64,000 nucleotides of DNA from Streptomyces sp. CB02980 (GCF_014451325.2 NZ_JACSCH020000001.1:474845-538844); one strand, 5' to 3'. Counted from the stretch's first letter, positions 34,740 through 44,141 are shown. The notes: generated from the sequence alone by a model not told the origin. A program made the numbers and translations.

Positions 34740-35857
34740 GCCAGCTTCGCGATCGCCTCGCGGCCGCCCTCGAGGAACTCGGGCCAGGAGCCGCCCTGCT
34801 CCTTGCCGCGCGGCTCGACGACACCGTGCAGGTACTTGTTGAGGATGGCCAGGTCCTCGGGCTCGCGGCGGGCGAGCGTACCGACCAGGGAGGCGGCGAG
34901 GGCGCGGGCCGTGAGCGTGCGCTCGCCGAAGAAGTCGCTGTGCAGGACCGCGTCCTCCAGGACGCCGATCTGCTCGGCGGTGGACAGGGCGGACTCCAGC
35001 TTCTCGTCGTCGCTCCCGGCCGCGGCGGCGGAGGCGCGGAGGTCGGCGAAGCTCTGGAGGAGGACGTCGAGGAGGGTGGGCGGCACGTCCAGCTCGATCG
35101 AGTGCCGGCGCAGGAGTTCCTCGGTGCGGAAGCGGACGATCTCGGCCTCGCTCTTCTTGTTCGTGACGACCGGGATGCGGACGAAGTTGAACCGGCGCTT
35201 GAGCGCGGAGGACAGGTCGTTGACGCCGCGGTCGCGGCTGTTGGCGGTGGCGATCACCGAGAACCCCGGCTGGGCGAAGACGATGTTCTCGCCGCCGGCG
35301 CTGTCGAGTTCCGGGACCGAGATGTACTTCTCGGAGAGGATCGAGATGAGCGCGTCCTGGACGTCGCTGGTGGAGCGGGTGAGCTCCTCGAAGCGGCCGA
35401 TGGTGCCGGTCTCCATCGCGGTCATGATCGGCGAGGGGATCATCGACTCGCGGGACTGGCCCTTGGCGATGACCATCGAGACGTTCCAGGAGTACTTGAT
35501 GTGGTCCTCGGTGGTGCCCGCGGTGCCCTGGACGACCTGGGTGGAGTTGCGGCTGATCGCGGCGGAGAGGAGCTCGGCGAGCCAGCTCTTGCCGGTGCCG
35601 GGGTCTCCGATCAGGAGCAGTCCGCGGTCGGAGGCGAGGGTGACGATCGAGCGCTCGACGAAGCTGCGGTCGCCGAACCACTTCTGCGTCACCTCCCGGT
35701 CCAGGCCGTCGGCTCGCTCGGAGCCGAGGACGAAGAGGCGGACCATCTTCGGGGAGAGACGCCACGAGAACGGCTTGGGGTTGTCGTCGATCGACTCGAG
35801 CCAGTCGAGTTCCTCGGCGTACTTGATCTCGGCGGGGGCGCGGAGCAGGTCGGACAT
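34736..35857 (-). CDS. MoxR-family AAA+ ATPase
   Basis: A 373-residue ATPase of the MoxR group, which typically remodels or activates a VWA-domain partner. Walker A is GDPGTGKS (84-91), the Walker B region is IGRFEELTR, sensor 1 is FSVIATANSRDRG and the arginine finger region is SALKRRFNF. It sits 22 bp downstream of the VWA gene and overlaps the DUF5682-like gene by ATGA, so AAA, VWA and effector are made together. The N-terminal 60 residues are an extra helical segment. Confidence 0.92.
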   Translation of the reverse strand: MSDLLRAPAEIKYAEELDWLESIDDNPKPFSWRLSPKMVRLFVLGSERADGLDREVTQKWFGDRSFVERSIVTLASDRGLLLIGDPGTGKSWLAELLSAAISRNSTQVVQGTAGTTEDHIKYSWNVSMVIAKGQSRESMIPSPIMTAMETGTIGRFEELTRSTSDVQDALISILSEKYISVPELDSAGGENIVFAQPGFSVIATANSRDRGVNDLSSALKRRFNFVRIPVVTNKKSEAEIVRFRTEELLRRHSIELDVPPTLLDVLLQSFADLRASAAAAGSDDEKLESALSTAEQIGVLEDAVLHSDFFGERTLTARALAASLVGTLARREPEDLAILNKYLHGVVEPRGKEQGGSWPEFLEGGREAIAKLA

Positions 35858-35879
35858 GCGAGGGCCTTTCTGGGCAGGC

Positions 35880-37310
35880 TCAGGTGAGGAAGGTCTTGAG
35901 TTCGTGCACGAGCTTGTTGATGTGGCCGGAGACCACCGGGGTGCCGAGCGCCTTGAACCGCTCCCGGAACCAGGGGTTGACCTCCTGCCGTCCCGAGCTG
36001 GTCACCGAGCCGACGGGGATGAACCGCACGCCGGACCGGTGGACCGCCTCGATGCCCTCGAACAGCGGCTGTGAGCGGCCGAACTCGTAGAAGTCGGAGA
36101 TCCACACCATGACGGTGTTCTTCGGCTCGGCGATCTTCGGTCTGGCCATGGCCATCGCGACGGGTCCGTCGTTGCCGCCACCGAGGTTGGTGCGCAGGAG
36201 CACGTCGAACGGGTCGTGCACCCAGGGGGTGAGGTCGATCGCGCGGGTGTCGTACGCGATGAGGTGGACGTCCACCTTCGGCAGTCCGGCGAAGATCGAG
36301 GCGAGGATGGTGCAGTTGACCATCGAGTCGACCATGGAGCCGGACTGGTCCACGACGACGACGAGCCGCTGCGGTGTGGTCCGGCGAACGGTGTGCCGGT
36401 AGTAGAGGCGGTCGACGTAGAGCCGCTCCTCCTCCGGGCTCCAGTTGGTGAGGTTCTTCCAGATGGTGCGGTCGAGGTCGAGGTTGCGGAAGACCCGCTT
36501 GGGCGGGACCGAGCGGTCCAGCTCCCCGACGGTGGCCTTCTCCACCTGGGTGCGGAGCACCTGGGCGACCTCGTCGACGTAACGCCGGATGAGGGACTTG
36601 GCGTTGGCGAGCGCGATGCCGGACAGGTTTCCCTTGTCCCGCAGGAGCTGCTCGATCAGGGACATGCTGGGGGTGAGCCGGGCGGCGAGTGCGGGGTCGG
36701 CCAGCACTTCTCTCAGGTGCATCCGGCGGACGAGGTCGGCCTCGACGGCACCGAGTTCGAGCCCCGCGCCGCCGCCGTCGACGACGGCCCCGGCGCCCCG
36801 GCCGCCGCGCAGCCCGCCGGGCGGGCAGCCGAGCGAACGCTCCAGCCAGCCGGCGTCCGACTGCCATCGGGCCAGCTGCCCGGCGGAGACCGTTCCCGAT
36901 CCGGTGGAGAAGACGTTGAGCAGCAGCTTCGACGCGAGTGCGGCACGCCGCACTTCGGCCGCCCGGTCCCGGGCGCCGTCCGGATCGGGCTCCGGGGTCA
37001 TCAACCCGTCGAACTCGTCGGCCAGTTCCGGATGGCGCTGGACGACGGAGTCGACGGACGCACCCGGGTCGAGCAGCGCGGACGGCAGGCCGATGTCCTC
37101 GACGACGGCGAGGCTCGCCGCTTCCAGGGCGGCCTGCTCCTCGGGGTCGAAGAGCCGGGCGAGGAGCCGCCAGTAGAGGACCTGTCGACGGTTGTCGTCG
37201 GGGTCGGGGGCCGGCGGAAGGTCGGTGGACCTGCGGTCGGCCGGCGGGAGGTCGGTGGACCGGCGGTCGGCCGGCGGGAGGTCGGTGGAAGAGGCGTCGG
37301 CGTCGGTCAT
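35880..37310 (-). CDS. VWA-domain protein partnered with the MoxR ATPase
   Basis: A 476-residue protein with a repeat-rich disordered start (three near-copies of RSTDLPPAD, residues 6-33), a helical middle region and a C-terminal von Willebrand A domain. The MIDAS motif DQSGS starts at Asp321 (VVVVDQSGSMVDS) and is followed by the TNLGGGNDG threonine loop and WISDFYEF, which completes the metal site. VWA domains of this type bind partners through Mg2+. The ATG overlaps the upstream stop as ATGA. Confidence 0.9.
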   Translation of the reverse strand: MTDADASSTDLPPADRRSTDLPPADRRSTDLPPAPDPDDNRRQVLYWRLLARLFDPEEQAALEAASLAVVEDIGLPSALLDPGASVDSVVQRHPELADEFDGLMTPEPDPDGARDRAAEVRRAALASKLLLNVFSTGSGTVSAGQLARWQSDAGWLERSLGCPPGGLRGGRGAGAVVDGGGAGLELGAVEADLVRRMHLREVLADPALAARLTPSMSLIEQLLRDKGNLSGIALANAKSLIRRYVDEVAQVLRTQVEKATVGELDRSVPPKRVFRNLDLDRTIWKNLTNWSPEEERLYVDRLYYRHTVRRTTPQRLVVVVDQSGSMVDSMVNCTILASIFAGLPKVDVHLIAYDTRAIDLTPWVHDPFDVLLRTNLGGGNDGPVAMAMARPKIAEPKNTVMVWISDFYEFGRSQPLFEGIEAVHRSGVRFIPVGSVTSSGRQEVNPWFRERFKALGTPVVSGHINKLVHELKTFLT

Positions 37311-38701
37311 GCGCGCAGCAGCTTCCCGGCTCGTTCGCGCAACACGGCGACCGAGTCCGTGGCCGCCTTCTCCGCCCTGACACCCGCCTTGTCGGTGGTG
37401 CCTCCTGCCCACTCGCCCGCGTGGACGGCGACGGCCTTCTTCCGGACGGTCGTCTCGACGGCCAGCGGCTGGAGGACGAACTCCCCCGCATCCCACCGGA
37501 GCAGCCCCAGGCACGCACCGGACGCGGCGACCACCTCCGGGGTGAGCGGACCGGCCGCCGGGATGCGGTCGGTGTCGACGGCCAGCCGGTGCCCGGCGAG
37601 CGCGAACGTCAGCCGGCCGTCGCCCTCGTCCCCCACCGTGTACCCCTCCAGGAGGACGGGGACGGCGATCCGCACCGGGTGGCGGTCCAGCGGCGCGGTC
37701 ACCGGGTCGATGGCGGTGGAGAGGATGACCCGGGCCGTGCCGAACGGGTCGACGGGCTCTCCCGTACGTGCCCGCTCGTCGTCCCAGACGAGGTCGCCCT
37801 CGTCCGTGACCGGCATGCCGTCGAGCTCCATGGTGCGGCACTCCCCCGCGGCGGCGAGCAGCGACATCCGCGGCCGGAGCAGCTGCCACAGGCCCGCGCC
37901 CACGACCGTGTCCGGCTTGGGTGCGGACACGGCCGCCCTGACCAGACGGGGCTCCGTGCCGTCGGCGGGTTCGAACACCGCGTGGACCTGTGCCTGTACG
38001 GCTGTCGCGTGTTCCTGTACGTCCACGCCGAGCGGCAGCAGACGGCCGGTCGCGGTGGACAGGTCCGGGGTCCGGGCGGCTCCCGGCAGGGTCAGGAGCA
38101 GGGCGCGTGTCCACAGGTCGGCCCAGCGGCGGACCGGGACGCGGTCCAGGGTGGCTCCGGGGCAGGAGGCCGCGAGTTCGGCGGCGAAGCCGTCCAGCAG
38201 AGTGGCCTGCCGGCGCAGCCGCAGGTCCGGGAGCATCGCGGAGACGACGGGCGCGGCGCCGGCGACGAGATCGTGGTCGATGCCCTGCCAGCCCGCTCGG
38301 GCGAGGTCGCACAGCCAGGCGCGGGCGGCGGCCAGCACGTTGGCTCCGGGCTCGTCCACCGTGGCGTCCGGGGTGTTCCGTTCGGCGCGCGGCCGGCCGG
38401 TGATGTCCGCGACGCGTTCGGTCAGGGCGTCGTGGAGGGAGCCCATGAGGGCGGTGCGGGCGGCGGCGAGCGCCATGAGGTGGTCCTCGCCCGCGGCGCC
38501 GGCGGCGGCCTTGTCGGCCGCCTCGGCGACCGGCGCGGCCAGCGGCGTTCCGGCGACGGCGGCGGCGAGTGCCGCAAGTCCCGCGGCCTGGTCGGGCTGC
38601 GGGCGGAGCAGTCCGGAGACGAGTGCCCGGTCGAAGGCGTCGACGGCGGACAGCGCCTCGTCGAGCCCGTCGACGGGGTCGGTGAACAGGTCCGTACGCA
38701 T
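37307..38701 (-). CDS. Uncharacterised component of the MoxR/VWA operon
   Basis: A 464-residue cytoplasmic protein I cannot assign to a family with certainty. The N-terminal 230 residues look all-helical, with many Ala-rich helices; the second half is beta-rich, with segments such as PDTVVGAGLWQLLRPRMSLL and LTFALAGHRLAVDTDR. It holds the slot that DUF5691 proteins fill in related SWIM/MoxR/VWA/DUF5682 clusters, but I see no decisive motif. Its start overlaps the zinc-finger gene stop by one base (TGATG), and its stop overlaps the VWA start. Confidence 0.65.
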   Translation of the reverse strand: MRTDLFTDPVDGLDEALSAVDAFDRALVSGLLRPQPDQAAGLAALAAAVAGTPLAAPVAEAADKAAAGAAGEDHLMALAAARTALMGSLHDALTERVADITGRPRAERNTPDATVDEPGANVLAAARAWLCDLARAGWQGIDHDLVAGAAPVVSAMLPDLRLRRQATLLDGFAAELAASCPGATLDRVPVRRWADLWTRALLLTLPGAARTPDLSTATGRLLPLGVDVQEHATAVQAQVHAVFEPADGTEPRLVRAAVSAPKPDTVVGAGLWQLLRPRMSLLAAAGECRTMELDGMPVTDEGDLVWDDERARTGEPVDPFGTARVILSTAIDPVTAPLDRHPVRIAVPVLLEGYTVGDEGDGRLTFALAGHRLAVDTDRIPAAGPLTPEVVAASGACLGLLRWDAGEFVLQPLAVETTVRKKAVAVHAGEWAGGTTDKAGVRAEKAATDSVAVLRERAGKLLRA

Positions 38702-39213
38702 CAGGCGACCGTCCTCGTCGGCGGGAACCACTGCATCTCGGGCAGCGGCGCGGTGGTCGGCTCCAGTTCCAGATACGCGAGGTGCCGCAGGAAGCGGCTG
38801 AACACCGGCGCCGCCGCCGAGGTGTCGCCCTGCGAGGGCCGCGTGGCCGTCATCAGCGAGACGAGCCTGTGCGCGTCGGGCTCGGTGGCCGACGTGTCGC
38901 CCGTGTCGGCCTTCAGGTAGCGGGCGACGCGCTCGGCGCCGTACTGCAGGACGGCCTCGCCGACGAGCGCCCGGATGTGGTTGCAGAAGCTGCCCCGAGC
39001 GCCGCCGCAGGGGCGGTTGTTGTTCGTGCTGCAGGCGAACGCGTACGTCCCGGTCGCGATCGAGGACACGTACACGCGTCCTGCGTCGGACCCGCTGGAC
39101 ACGACTCCCTGCAAGCGTCCGTCGGCCAGTTCGACGAACGGCACCTTGGCGAGTTTCCGCGGTCGCGCGGGCGGTACCACCCGCGCCGTACTCGACAGCT
39201 CCCAGACCGGCAA
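38701..39213 (-). CDS. Small SWIM-like zinc-binding protein, first gene of the MoxR/VWA operon
   Basis: A 170-residue protein whose only clear motif is Cys61-x7-Cys69-x7-Cys77-Asn-His79 (FACSTNNNRPC to FCNHIRALV). This is a CxH-ending zinc site like the SWIM finger but with unusual spacing. I choose the TTG at 39213 because GGGAGAGG lies 4 nt upstream and the frame then opens with PVWELSSTARVV. The longer ATG frame at 39432 would overlap GNAT-relic DNA on the other strand. SWIM-type proteins are regular companions of MoxR/VWA operons; DNA or protein binding is inferred. Confidence 0.7.
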   Translation of the reverse strand: MPVWELSSTARVVPPARPRKLAKVPFVELADGRLQGVVSSGSDAGRVYVSSIATGTYAFACSTNNNRPCGGARGSFCNHIRALVGEAVLQYGAERVARYLKADTGDTSATEPDAHRLVSLMTATRPSQGDTSAAAPVFSRFLRHLAYLELEPTTAPLPEMQWFPPTRTVA

Positions 39214-39360
39214 CGTACCTCTCCCATGCACGACGAAGGGGATGTTCTCGCCGTTGCGGCGGAACAGGAACGAACCTATCCCCGGCCACTGACAACGGCC
39301 TTCGAGGGTGATCGACGAGCGGGACAGCGTCGCTCGGAGCGCGCTCCCGCCGTCGCGGGC

Positions 39361-39651
39361 GCGACGAAACCGGAATTGCTCACGCGGGAGCAGAGCGACG
39401 CCGTGCTGTCCGGCGTGCGGGCCGACTTCCACGAGCGAGGCTTCGGGTGGTGGGCGCTCGAATCACGCGAGACCGGTGAGTTCATCGGCCGCGCCGGCCT
39501 GGACGTGGTGGGCCCGGACATGCCGTTCGCGGGGGTGGACGTGGGGTGGTGGCTGACCCGTTCGGCGTGGGGGAACGGCTACGCCACCGAGGCGGCCCTG
39601 GCCTGCCTGGCCTTCGGCTTCGAGACGCTCGGCCTGCCGGAGGTGATCGCG
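39361..39651 (+). pseudogene. GNAT acetyltransferase fragment, truncated at both ends
   Basis: The frame reads KPELLTREQSDAVLSGV, FGWWALESRETGEFIGRAGL, then VDVGWWLTRSAWGNGYATEA, the acetyl-CoA-binding RxxxGxG/A region of GNAT enzymes. It breaks off after the strand GLPEVIA. The N-terminal strand and helix and the C-terminal NxxSxxxxxKxGF-type part are absent. No start codon fits, and beyond 39651 the sequence becomes the 3' end of the TPR gene. This looks like an old acetyltransferase gene cut by insertion of the neighbouring module. Confidence 0.75.
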
Positions 39652-39670
39652 CGACCGCACAGGTCGTGTT

Positions 39671-41095
39671 TCAGCGGGTTCCTTGTTCGCCGTCCAGGAG
39701 GTCGAGTGCGGCGCGGGCGTCCGCGTCGCCCGCGCGGGCGGGGCCGCCGAGCCAGTCGGCCACGGCCGCGAGGTCGGGTCCGACCGGTTGGTCGTCGACG
39801 GCGGGCCCGTCCGGCGGCGGCGCCCCGTGGGATCCGGAAGGGAGCGGCGCGGCGGCGTCGGTGTCGGTGTCGACGGAGCGAAGCCATCGTTCCGCCTCCT
39901 CCATGCGGCCCGTGCGCGCCAGGGCCCCCACGAGGTTGAGCCGCGCCGCGGCGTGTCCCGCCTCGGCCGCCCGGCGCCACAGCGGCTCCGCCGCGTCCCA
40001 GTCGCCGCGCTCGGCGAGGACGGCGCCGTAGCTGACGAGCGCGTCCCTTTCGCCCGCGTCCGCCGCTTCGCGCCACCACCGTTCGGCGCCCGCCAGGTCG
40101 CCGCGCTGGCGCAGCAGATTGCCGAGGTTGTTCATTCCTGCGCTGTCGCCCGCCTCGATGGCCCTGCGGTAGCACGTCTCCGCGCCGTCGAGGTCGCCCC
40201 GGCCTCGCAGCAGGACGCCGAGATTGACGTAGGAGTCGGTGTGTCCGGCATCGGCGGCGAGCCGGTAGTAGTGCTCCGCCCGTGCCGTGTCCCCCTCCTC
40301 GGTCAGGAGCACGCCCATGGTGTGCTGGGAGGTCGTGTGTCCGGCGTCCGCCGCCCGTCGGATGTGCTCGCGCGCGCCGTGGAGCCCGTCCTGGGCCACG
40401 TGCATCCGGGAGACCCAGAAGAGGACCTCGGGATCGCCGGACGCGAGGGCGCCCGCGACGTACGCGCGGGCGCCTGCCGCGTCGCCTTCCTCGGCCTTCA
40501 GCACGGCCATGGCCATGAGGACGTGGGGGTGGTGATCGTCATCCGGGTGGAGGAGCAGCTGCCGCGCCGCCCATTCCGTGGGGGAAGCCGCCGGAGGCAC
40601 GGAAGCGGGCGCCGACTCCGCGGGTGGACGCACCGGCTCCGGCCTCGACGGCGGCGGCGTGCTGCGGGCCTCGGTCTCGCGCAGGGCCTTCAGTTCGGCC
40701 AGGGCTTGGCGGGCGCCGACATGGCCGGTCTCGGCCACCGGCCGGAAGTACCGTTCCGCCGCGGCGAACTCTCCTCGGTCCATGTACAGCGTTCCGAGCG
40801 CGAGCGCGGCCATCCGGTCACCGGCGACCCGTGCGCGCCGGAGCCACTCCTCGGCCTCCTTGACGGCTCCCCGGTTGCCGAGTCCGATGCCGTACACGGT
40901 CATCGCCCGCACGTCGCCCGCGCGTGCGGCCTCCGCGGCGAGCTCCTCCGGGATCGGGGCGCCTTCCTCGTACGCCGCTCGTACCAGCTCGTCGAGCGCC
41001 GCCTCCCGCGCCGCGCCGCGGACCGGTCCGTCGTCCGCTCCGCCGGCCGCAGCACCGGATCCCCGCCCCGCCCGCCTCCGCCACCACCCGACCAC
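39671..41095 (-). CDS. Sel1/TPR-repeat protein
   Basis: A 474-residue cytoplasmic protein of helical repeats. Early repeats include AMTVYGIGLGNRGAVKEAEEWLRRAR; a Pro-rich linker (about 145-170) follows. Then come at least five Sel1-type repeats of 36 residues around AGHTDSYVNLGVLLRGRGDLDGAETCYRRAIEAGD. These act as protein-protein scaffolds. GTG start with GGGGGAG upstream. It lies 100 bp after the CHAT gene, probably in the same transcript, and so is likely a partner of that protease. The acidic C-terminal tail ends next to a GNAT fragment. Confidence 0.85.
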   Translation of the reverse strand: MVGWWRRRAGRGSGAAAGGADDGPVRGAAREAALDELVRAAYEEGAPIPEELAAEAARAGDVRAMTVYGIGLGNRGAVKEAEEWLRRARVAGDRMAALALGTLYMDRGEFAAAERYFRPVAETGHVGARQALAELKALRETEARSTPPPSRPEPVRPPAESAPASVPPAASPTEWAARQLLLHPDDDHHPHVLMAMAVLKAEEGDAAGARAYVAGALASGDPEVLFWVSRMHVAQDGLHGAREHIRRAADAGHTTSQHTMGVLLTEEGDTARAEHYYRLAADAGHTDSYVNLGVLLRGRGDLDGAETCYRRAIEAGDSAGMNNLGNLLRQRGDLAGAERWWREAADAGERDALVSYGAVLAERGDWDAAEPLWRRAAEAGHAAARLNLVGALARTGRMEEAERWLRSVDTDTDAAAPLPSGSHGAPPPDGPAVDDQPVGPDLAAVADWLGGPARAGDADARAALDLLDGEQGTR

Positions 41096-41195
41096 GTCAC
41101 TCCCCCGTCCACCGCCGTGCCGCCATTGTGACCCTCACGCACCCGGGCGCAACACCTCCAACACGCCTGAGCGGCAAAGGAGTTCGACGGTGAGC

Positions 41196-44093
41196 TCAGG
41201 GTCCGACATGGATGTGGGCGGCCCACAGGGAGGGGGTGCGGGGGTACCGGTCGCGTACGCCGCGCACCGCCTCGCGCACCGCGTACGCGGCCCGGTCGGC
41301 CACCGGGTTCGGTGCGCCCAGTCCGGCGTACACCTGCTCGGCGATCCGTACGGACATGGTGTCGTCGATCTCCCACAGGGTCCCCACCACATGGCGGAAC
41401 CCCGCGAGTTGCAGGCCGCCCGCGAGGTGCAGGCCCTCGTCCATGACCGTGAATCCCGACCGGGCCGTGCCGCAGGCGGACAGGTACGCGAGCTCCGCGC
41501 CGGACAGGTCGAGGCGGGAGATCCCCGCCACGGTCAGGGGGTGGTCGAGGTGGTCGTGGACCAGCAGCCTGCTGCCCACGGCCGTGAGCGGCTCGGAGGT
41601 CCCGTGGCCGCAGAAGTGCAGCCAGGTGTGGTCTGTGAGGGCGGTGACGACCGCGTCCCTGGTGGCGGCCTCGCCACTGAGCAACCGCGCACCGGGCAGT
41701 GCTCCGACGACGGCGGCCCCCTCACCCGCCGCTCCGGGAAGCGGCCGGGCCCCGGGTGCGTCGGCTACGGCGACCACCAGGAACGAGGGCGGGGGCGCGG
41801 GGGTGCGGCAGCGTCCTGCGGCGAGCGCGCGGACGGTGGGGGCGTACGAGGGGACGGTCCGGTCGAGCACCGTGCGTCCGCCGGCCTCACGGTGGTGACC
41901 GGCGGCGTGCAGCGGCAGGAAGGCCAGGGGGCCGGTGGGGATCCACCAGACGCGGGGCGGGCGTTCCCCGGCGGGCGTCCCCGTGATGCCGAGGGCGTCG
42001 AGCACCGGTCCGGTGATCGTGTCCCACAGCCATCCCAGATGTCCGTCGATCTCGTCCTCGGCGGCGGGACCGGCCATCAGGTCGTCGCCCTCGTCCGCGG
42101 CTTGGAGCCGTTCGAGGGCGCCCAGGAAGGCAGTGGTCCGGTGGACCACCTCATGCAGGGCGAGCCGGGGCAGCGGTACGGTACGCAGTCCCCCTGCCGT
42201 GATCGCCAGGGCGTCACAGCGGAAGCGGCTGACGTTGACGAGGACGACGGGTCCGTCCGCCCCTTCGGCGAGGAGGCCGGCGGGGTCGGGCGGAAGCAGG
42301 AAGTCCTCGAAGCCGTCGCGGCGCCGGACACCGGCGAGCGTCCGTTCCCATTCCGAGACGAGCGCGTGGCGCTCGTGTGTGGCTCCCGCCCCGTCCCCGG
42401 ATCCTGCGGGGACTTCGGCTTCCTCGGGTCCTTCGGGGCCTTCGGGGCCTTCGGCTTCATCGGGGCCTTCGGCGTTCAGCCGGGTACGCAGCCACGCGAG
42501 CCGGTCCGCGGTACGGGGGTCCTGGGCGCGCAGCCGGGCCAGGTCGTCATCGTGCCGGCCGAGGCCCTGGCCGAGGAGGACACCGCGCCCCGACTCCAGG
42601 AGGCGCAGCGCCTGGGTTGGGTCGCCGGCGGCGAGCGCGCAGGCCGCCGCGTCCCCGGCGAGGCCCCGGCTCTCGGCGAGGGCCCGTTCCGCGTCCACGA
42701 GGGGGAGGTGACGGGAGGCGAGAGCGGGGAGTCGGGCCAGGGCGTGGCCATACGCGACGGCGGCCTCCTCCGGCCGGTGCGCCGCCATCGCCTCGAACCC
42801 CCAGGCGTGTGCCGCCCGCAGTCGTGTCAGGGGTGCGGCGGTGGGGTGGAGGGCGGCGGCGCGAAGGGCGGCTGCGGCTCCGGGCCGCTTGCGCGCGGCC
42901 AGGACGAGGCCCAGCTGGTACTGGACGCCCGCGTGCAGGGGATGACGCGCGGGCACCGATTCGGCTGCCGTACGGAGCAGGCTCTCGGCTCGATCGGCGT
43001 CCTCAGGGCGGCCGTCGAGCTGGTAGCGCTCGGTCAGCGCGGAGGCCAGATTGACCAGGGCCCCGACACTCGCTCCGACGGCTCCGGCCGTGTCGGCCGG
43101 TCCGACGCCGCCGTCCGGCCGGGCGACCCCCTTCGCCTGCGCCGCCTCAAGGGCGTCGAGCCGCTCCCGCACGTCCGCCTCGGCGGCGGTGTGTTCGTGC
43201 CGTACGCGCAAGGCGTTGGCGAGGCCCTGCTGGAGGAGGGTGTGGTCGCGGTGGCCCGGCGGGGCCAGAGCGACGGCCTCCCGGTGTACGGCGACGGCCT
43301 GGGCGAGGTCCGTCGGGTCGCCGGTGCGTTCATGGCGCAGGCGCAGGGCGAGGCCGAGGTTGTGCAGTCGTCCGCCACGGCCCTCCGGACCGCCTTCGTC
43401 GACGGCCGCCCGGGCGACCCGTACCGCTTCCATCAAGTCGTCGAGCGCGCCCCGGAGTTCGTACCGCTCGCGCAGTGCGGCGCTCAGCCCGCTCAGGACG
43501 AGGTTCCGCTCGGGGTGTCCGGTGCCGGCCGCGGCCTCGGCCCGGCGCAGGGCCGTGACCGCGTCGTCGAGGTCCTCCGACCTGCCCTCGCGCTCGTACC
43601 GGAGGCGCAGGGCCACTCCCCAGAGGGCCAGGGCGGAGGCGCGGAGGGGGCGCGCCCGCACGGGAGTTCCGTCGACGGCGGCTTCACAGGCCAGGATCGC
43701 GCTCTCCAACCGGCCCCGGTCCCGGTGGCGTTCCGCCGCCAGGACGCCCTCCCTGGCCCGCGCGTGGAGCGCGGCGACGCGGGCGGTCGCTTCGGCGGTC
43801 TCGGGGTCGGGGTCCGCCTCCCCCTGGCCTGCGTACCGCTCAAGGGCTGTGGCGATGGCCGCGTCCTCACGGCCGGCCTCGTCACCCAGCAGCACGCTCC
43901 GGCACCGGTGAAGGTCGGCGAGCGTCAGGACGGCTTCGAGGTCGACGGACGGGTCGGGCACGTGTCGCATCAACTCCCGCGCCATTCGCAGGGCTTCGGG
44001 GTCCAGTACCGCCGTCCCGTCCATGTTCGTCCGGAACAGCAGTACGCGTGCCGCCAGGGCGCGCAGCAGATCGTCCCGCCTCGTGACCGCCAT
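41196..44093 (-). CDS. TPR-CHAT protease (caspase-like)
   Basis: A 965-residue protein. Residues 1-560 are TPR-type helical repeats with the recurrent pattern LRLRYE-x-GRSEDLDDAV...LRRAEAA. A short Gly-Pro-Glu repeat follows near 545-560. The C-terminal CHAT domain carries the caspase-like dyad: His830 in WLHFCGHGTS and Cys874 in YLSACGTARSG, with the family end motif LAGFRHVVGTLWEIDD. CHAT enzymes are cysteine peptidases of bacterial conflict and signalling systems, normally kept inactive by partners. The ATG at 44093 is chosen over one 93 bp upstream because the divergent small gene occupies that region. Confidence 0.9.
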   Translation of the reverse strand: MAVTRRDDLLRALAARVLLFRTNMDGTAVLDPEALRMARELMRHVPDPSVDLEAVLTLADLHRCRSVLLGDEAGREDAAIATALERYAGQGEADPDPETAEATARVAALHARAREGVLAAERHRDRGRLESAILACEAAVDGTPVRARPLRASALALWGVALRLRYEREGRSEDLDDAVTALRRAEAAAGTGHPERNLVLSGLSAALRERYELRGALDDLMEAVRVARAAVDEGGPEGRGGRLHNLGLALRLRHERTGDPTDLAQAVAVHREAVALAPPGHRDHTLLQQGLANALRVRHEHTAAEADVRERLDALEAAQAKGVARPDGGVGPADTAGAVGASVGALVNLASALTERYQLDGRPEDADRAESLLRTAAESVPARHPLHAGVQYQLGLVLAARKRPGAAAALRAAALHPTAAPLTRLRAAHAWGFEAMAAHRPEEAAVAYGHALARLPALASRHLPLVDAERALAESRGLAGDAAACALAAGDPTQALRLLESGRGVLLGQGLGRHDDDLARLRAQDPRTADRLAWLRTRLNAEGPDEAEGPEGPEGPEEAEVPAGSGDGAGATHERHALVSEWERTLAGVRRRDGFEDFLLPPDPAGLLAEGADGPVVLVNVSRFRCDALAITAGGLRTVPLPRLALHEVVHRTTAFLGALERLQAADEGDDLMAGPAAEDEIDGHLGWLWDTITGPVLDALGITGTPAGERPPRVWWIPTGPLAFLPLHAAGHHREAGGRTVLDRTVPSYAPTVRALAAGRCRTPAPPPSFLVVAVADAPGARPLPGAAGEGAAVVGALPGARLLSGEAATRDAVVTALTDHTWLHFCGHGTSEPLTAVGSRLLVHDHLDHPLTVAGISRLDLSGAELAYLSACGTARSGFTVMDEGLHLAGGLQLAGFRHVVGTLWEIDDTMSVRIAEQVYAGLGAPNPVADRAAYAVREAVRGVRDRYPRTPSLWAAHIHVGP

Positions 44094-44141
44094 ACGGGTT
44101 ACGGTACCGAGCGTGGCGGCGTCGACCGAGGGGGCGGTTGC

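Noticed and set aside
31782..36074. 1430-codon plus-strand open frame opposite the MoxR/VWA operon
   Set aside because: It is the mirror of the minus-strand genes, a normal effect of high GC. It has no ribosome-binding site, an unnatural Arg/Gly/Val/Glu-rich composition and no domain.
39214..39432. Longer ATG-start version of the SWIM-like zinc protein
   Set aside because: The extra 73 codons lie opposite GNAT-relic DNA and have no conserved look, while the TTG at 39213 has a good ribosome-binding site.
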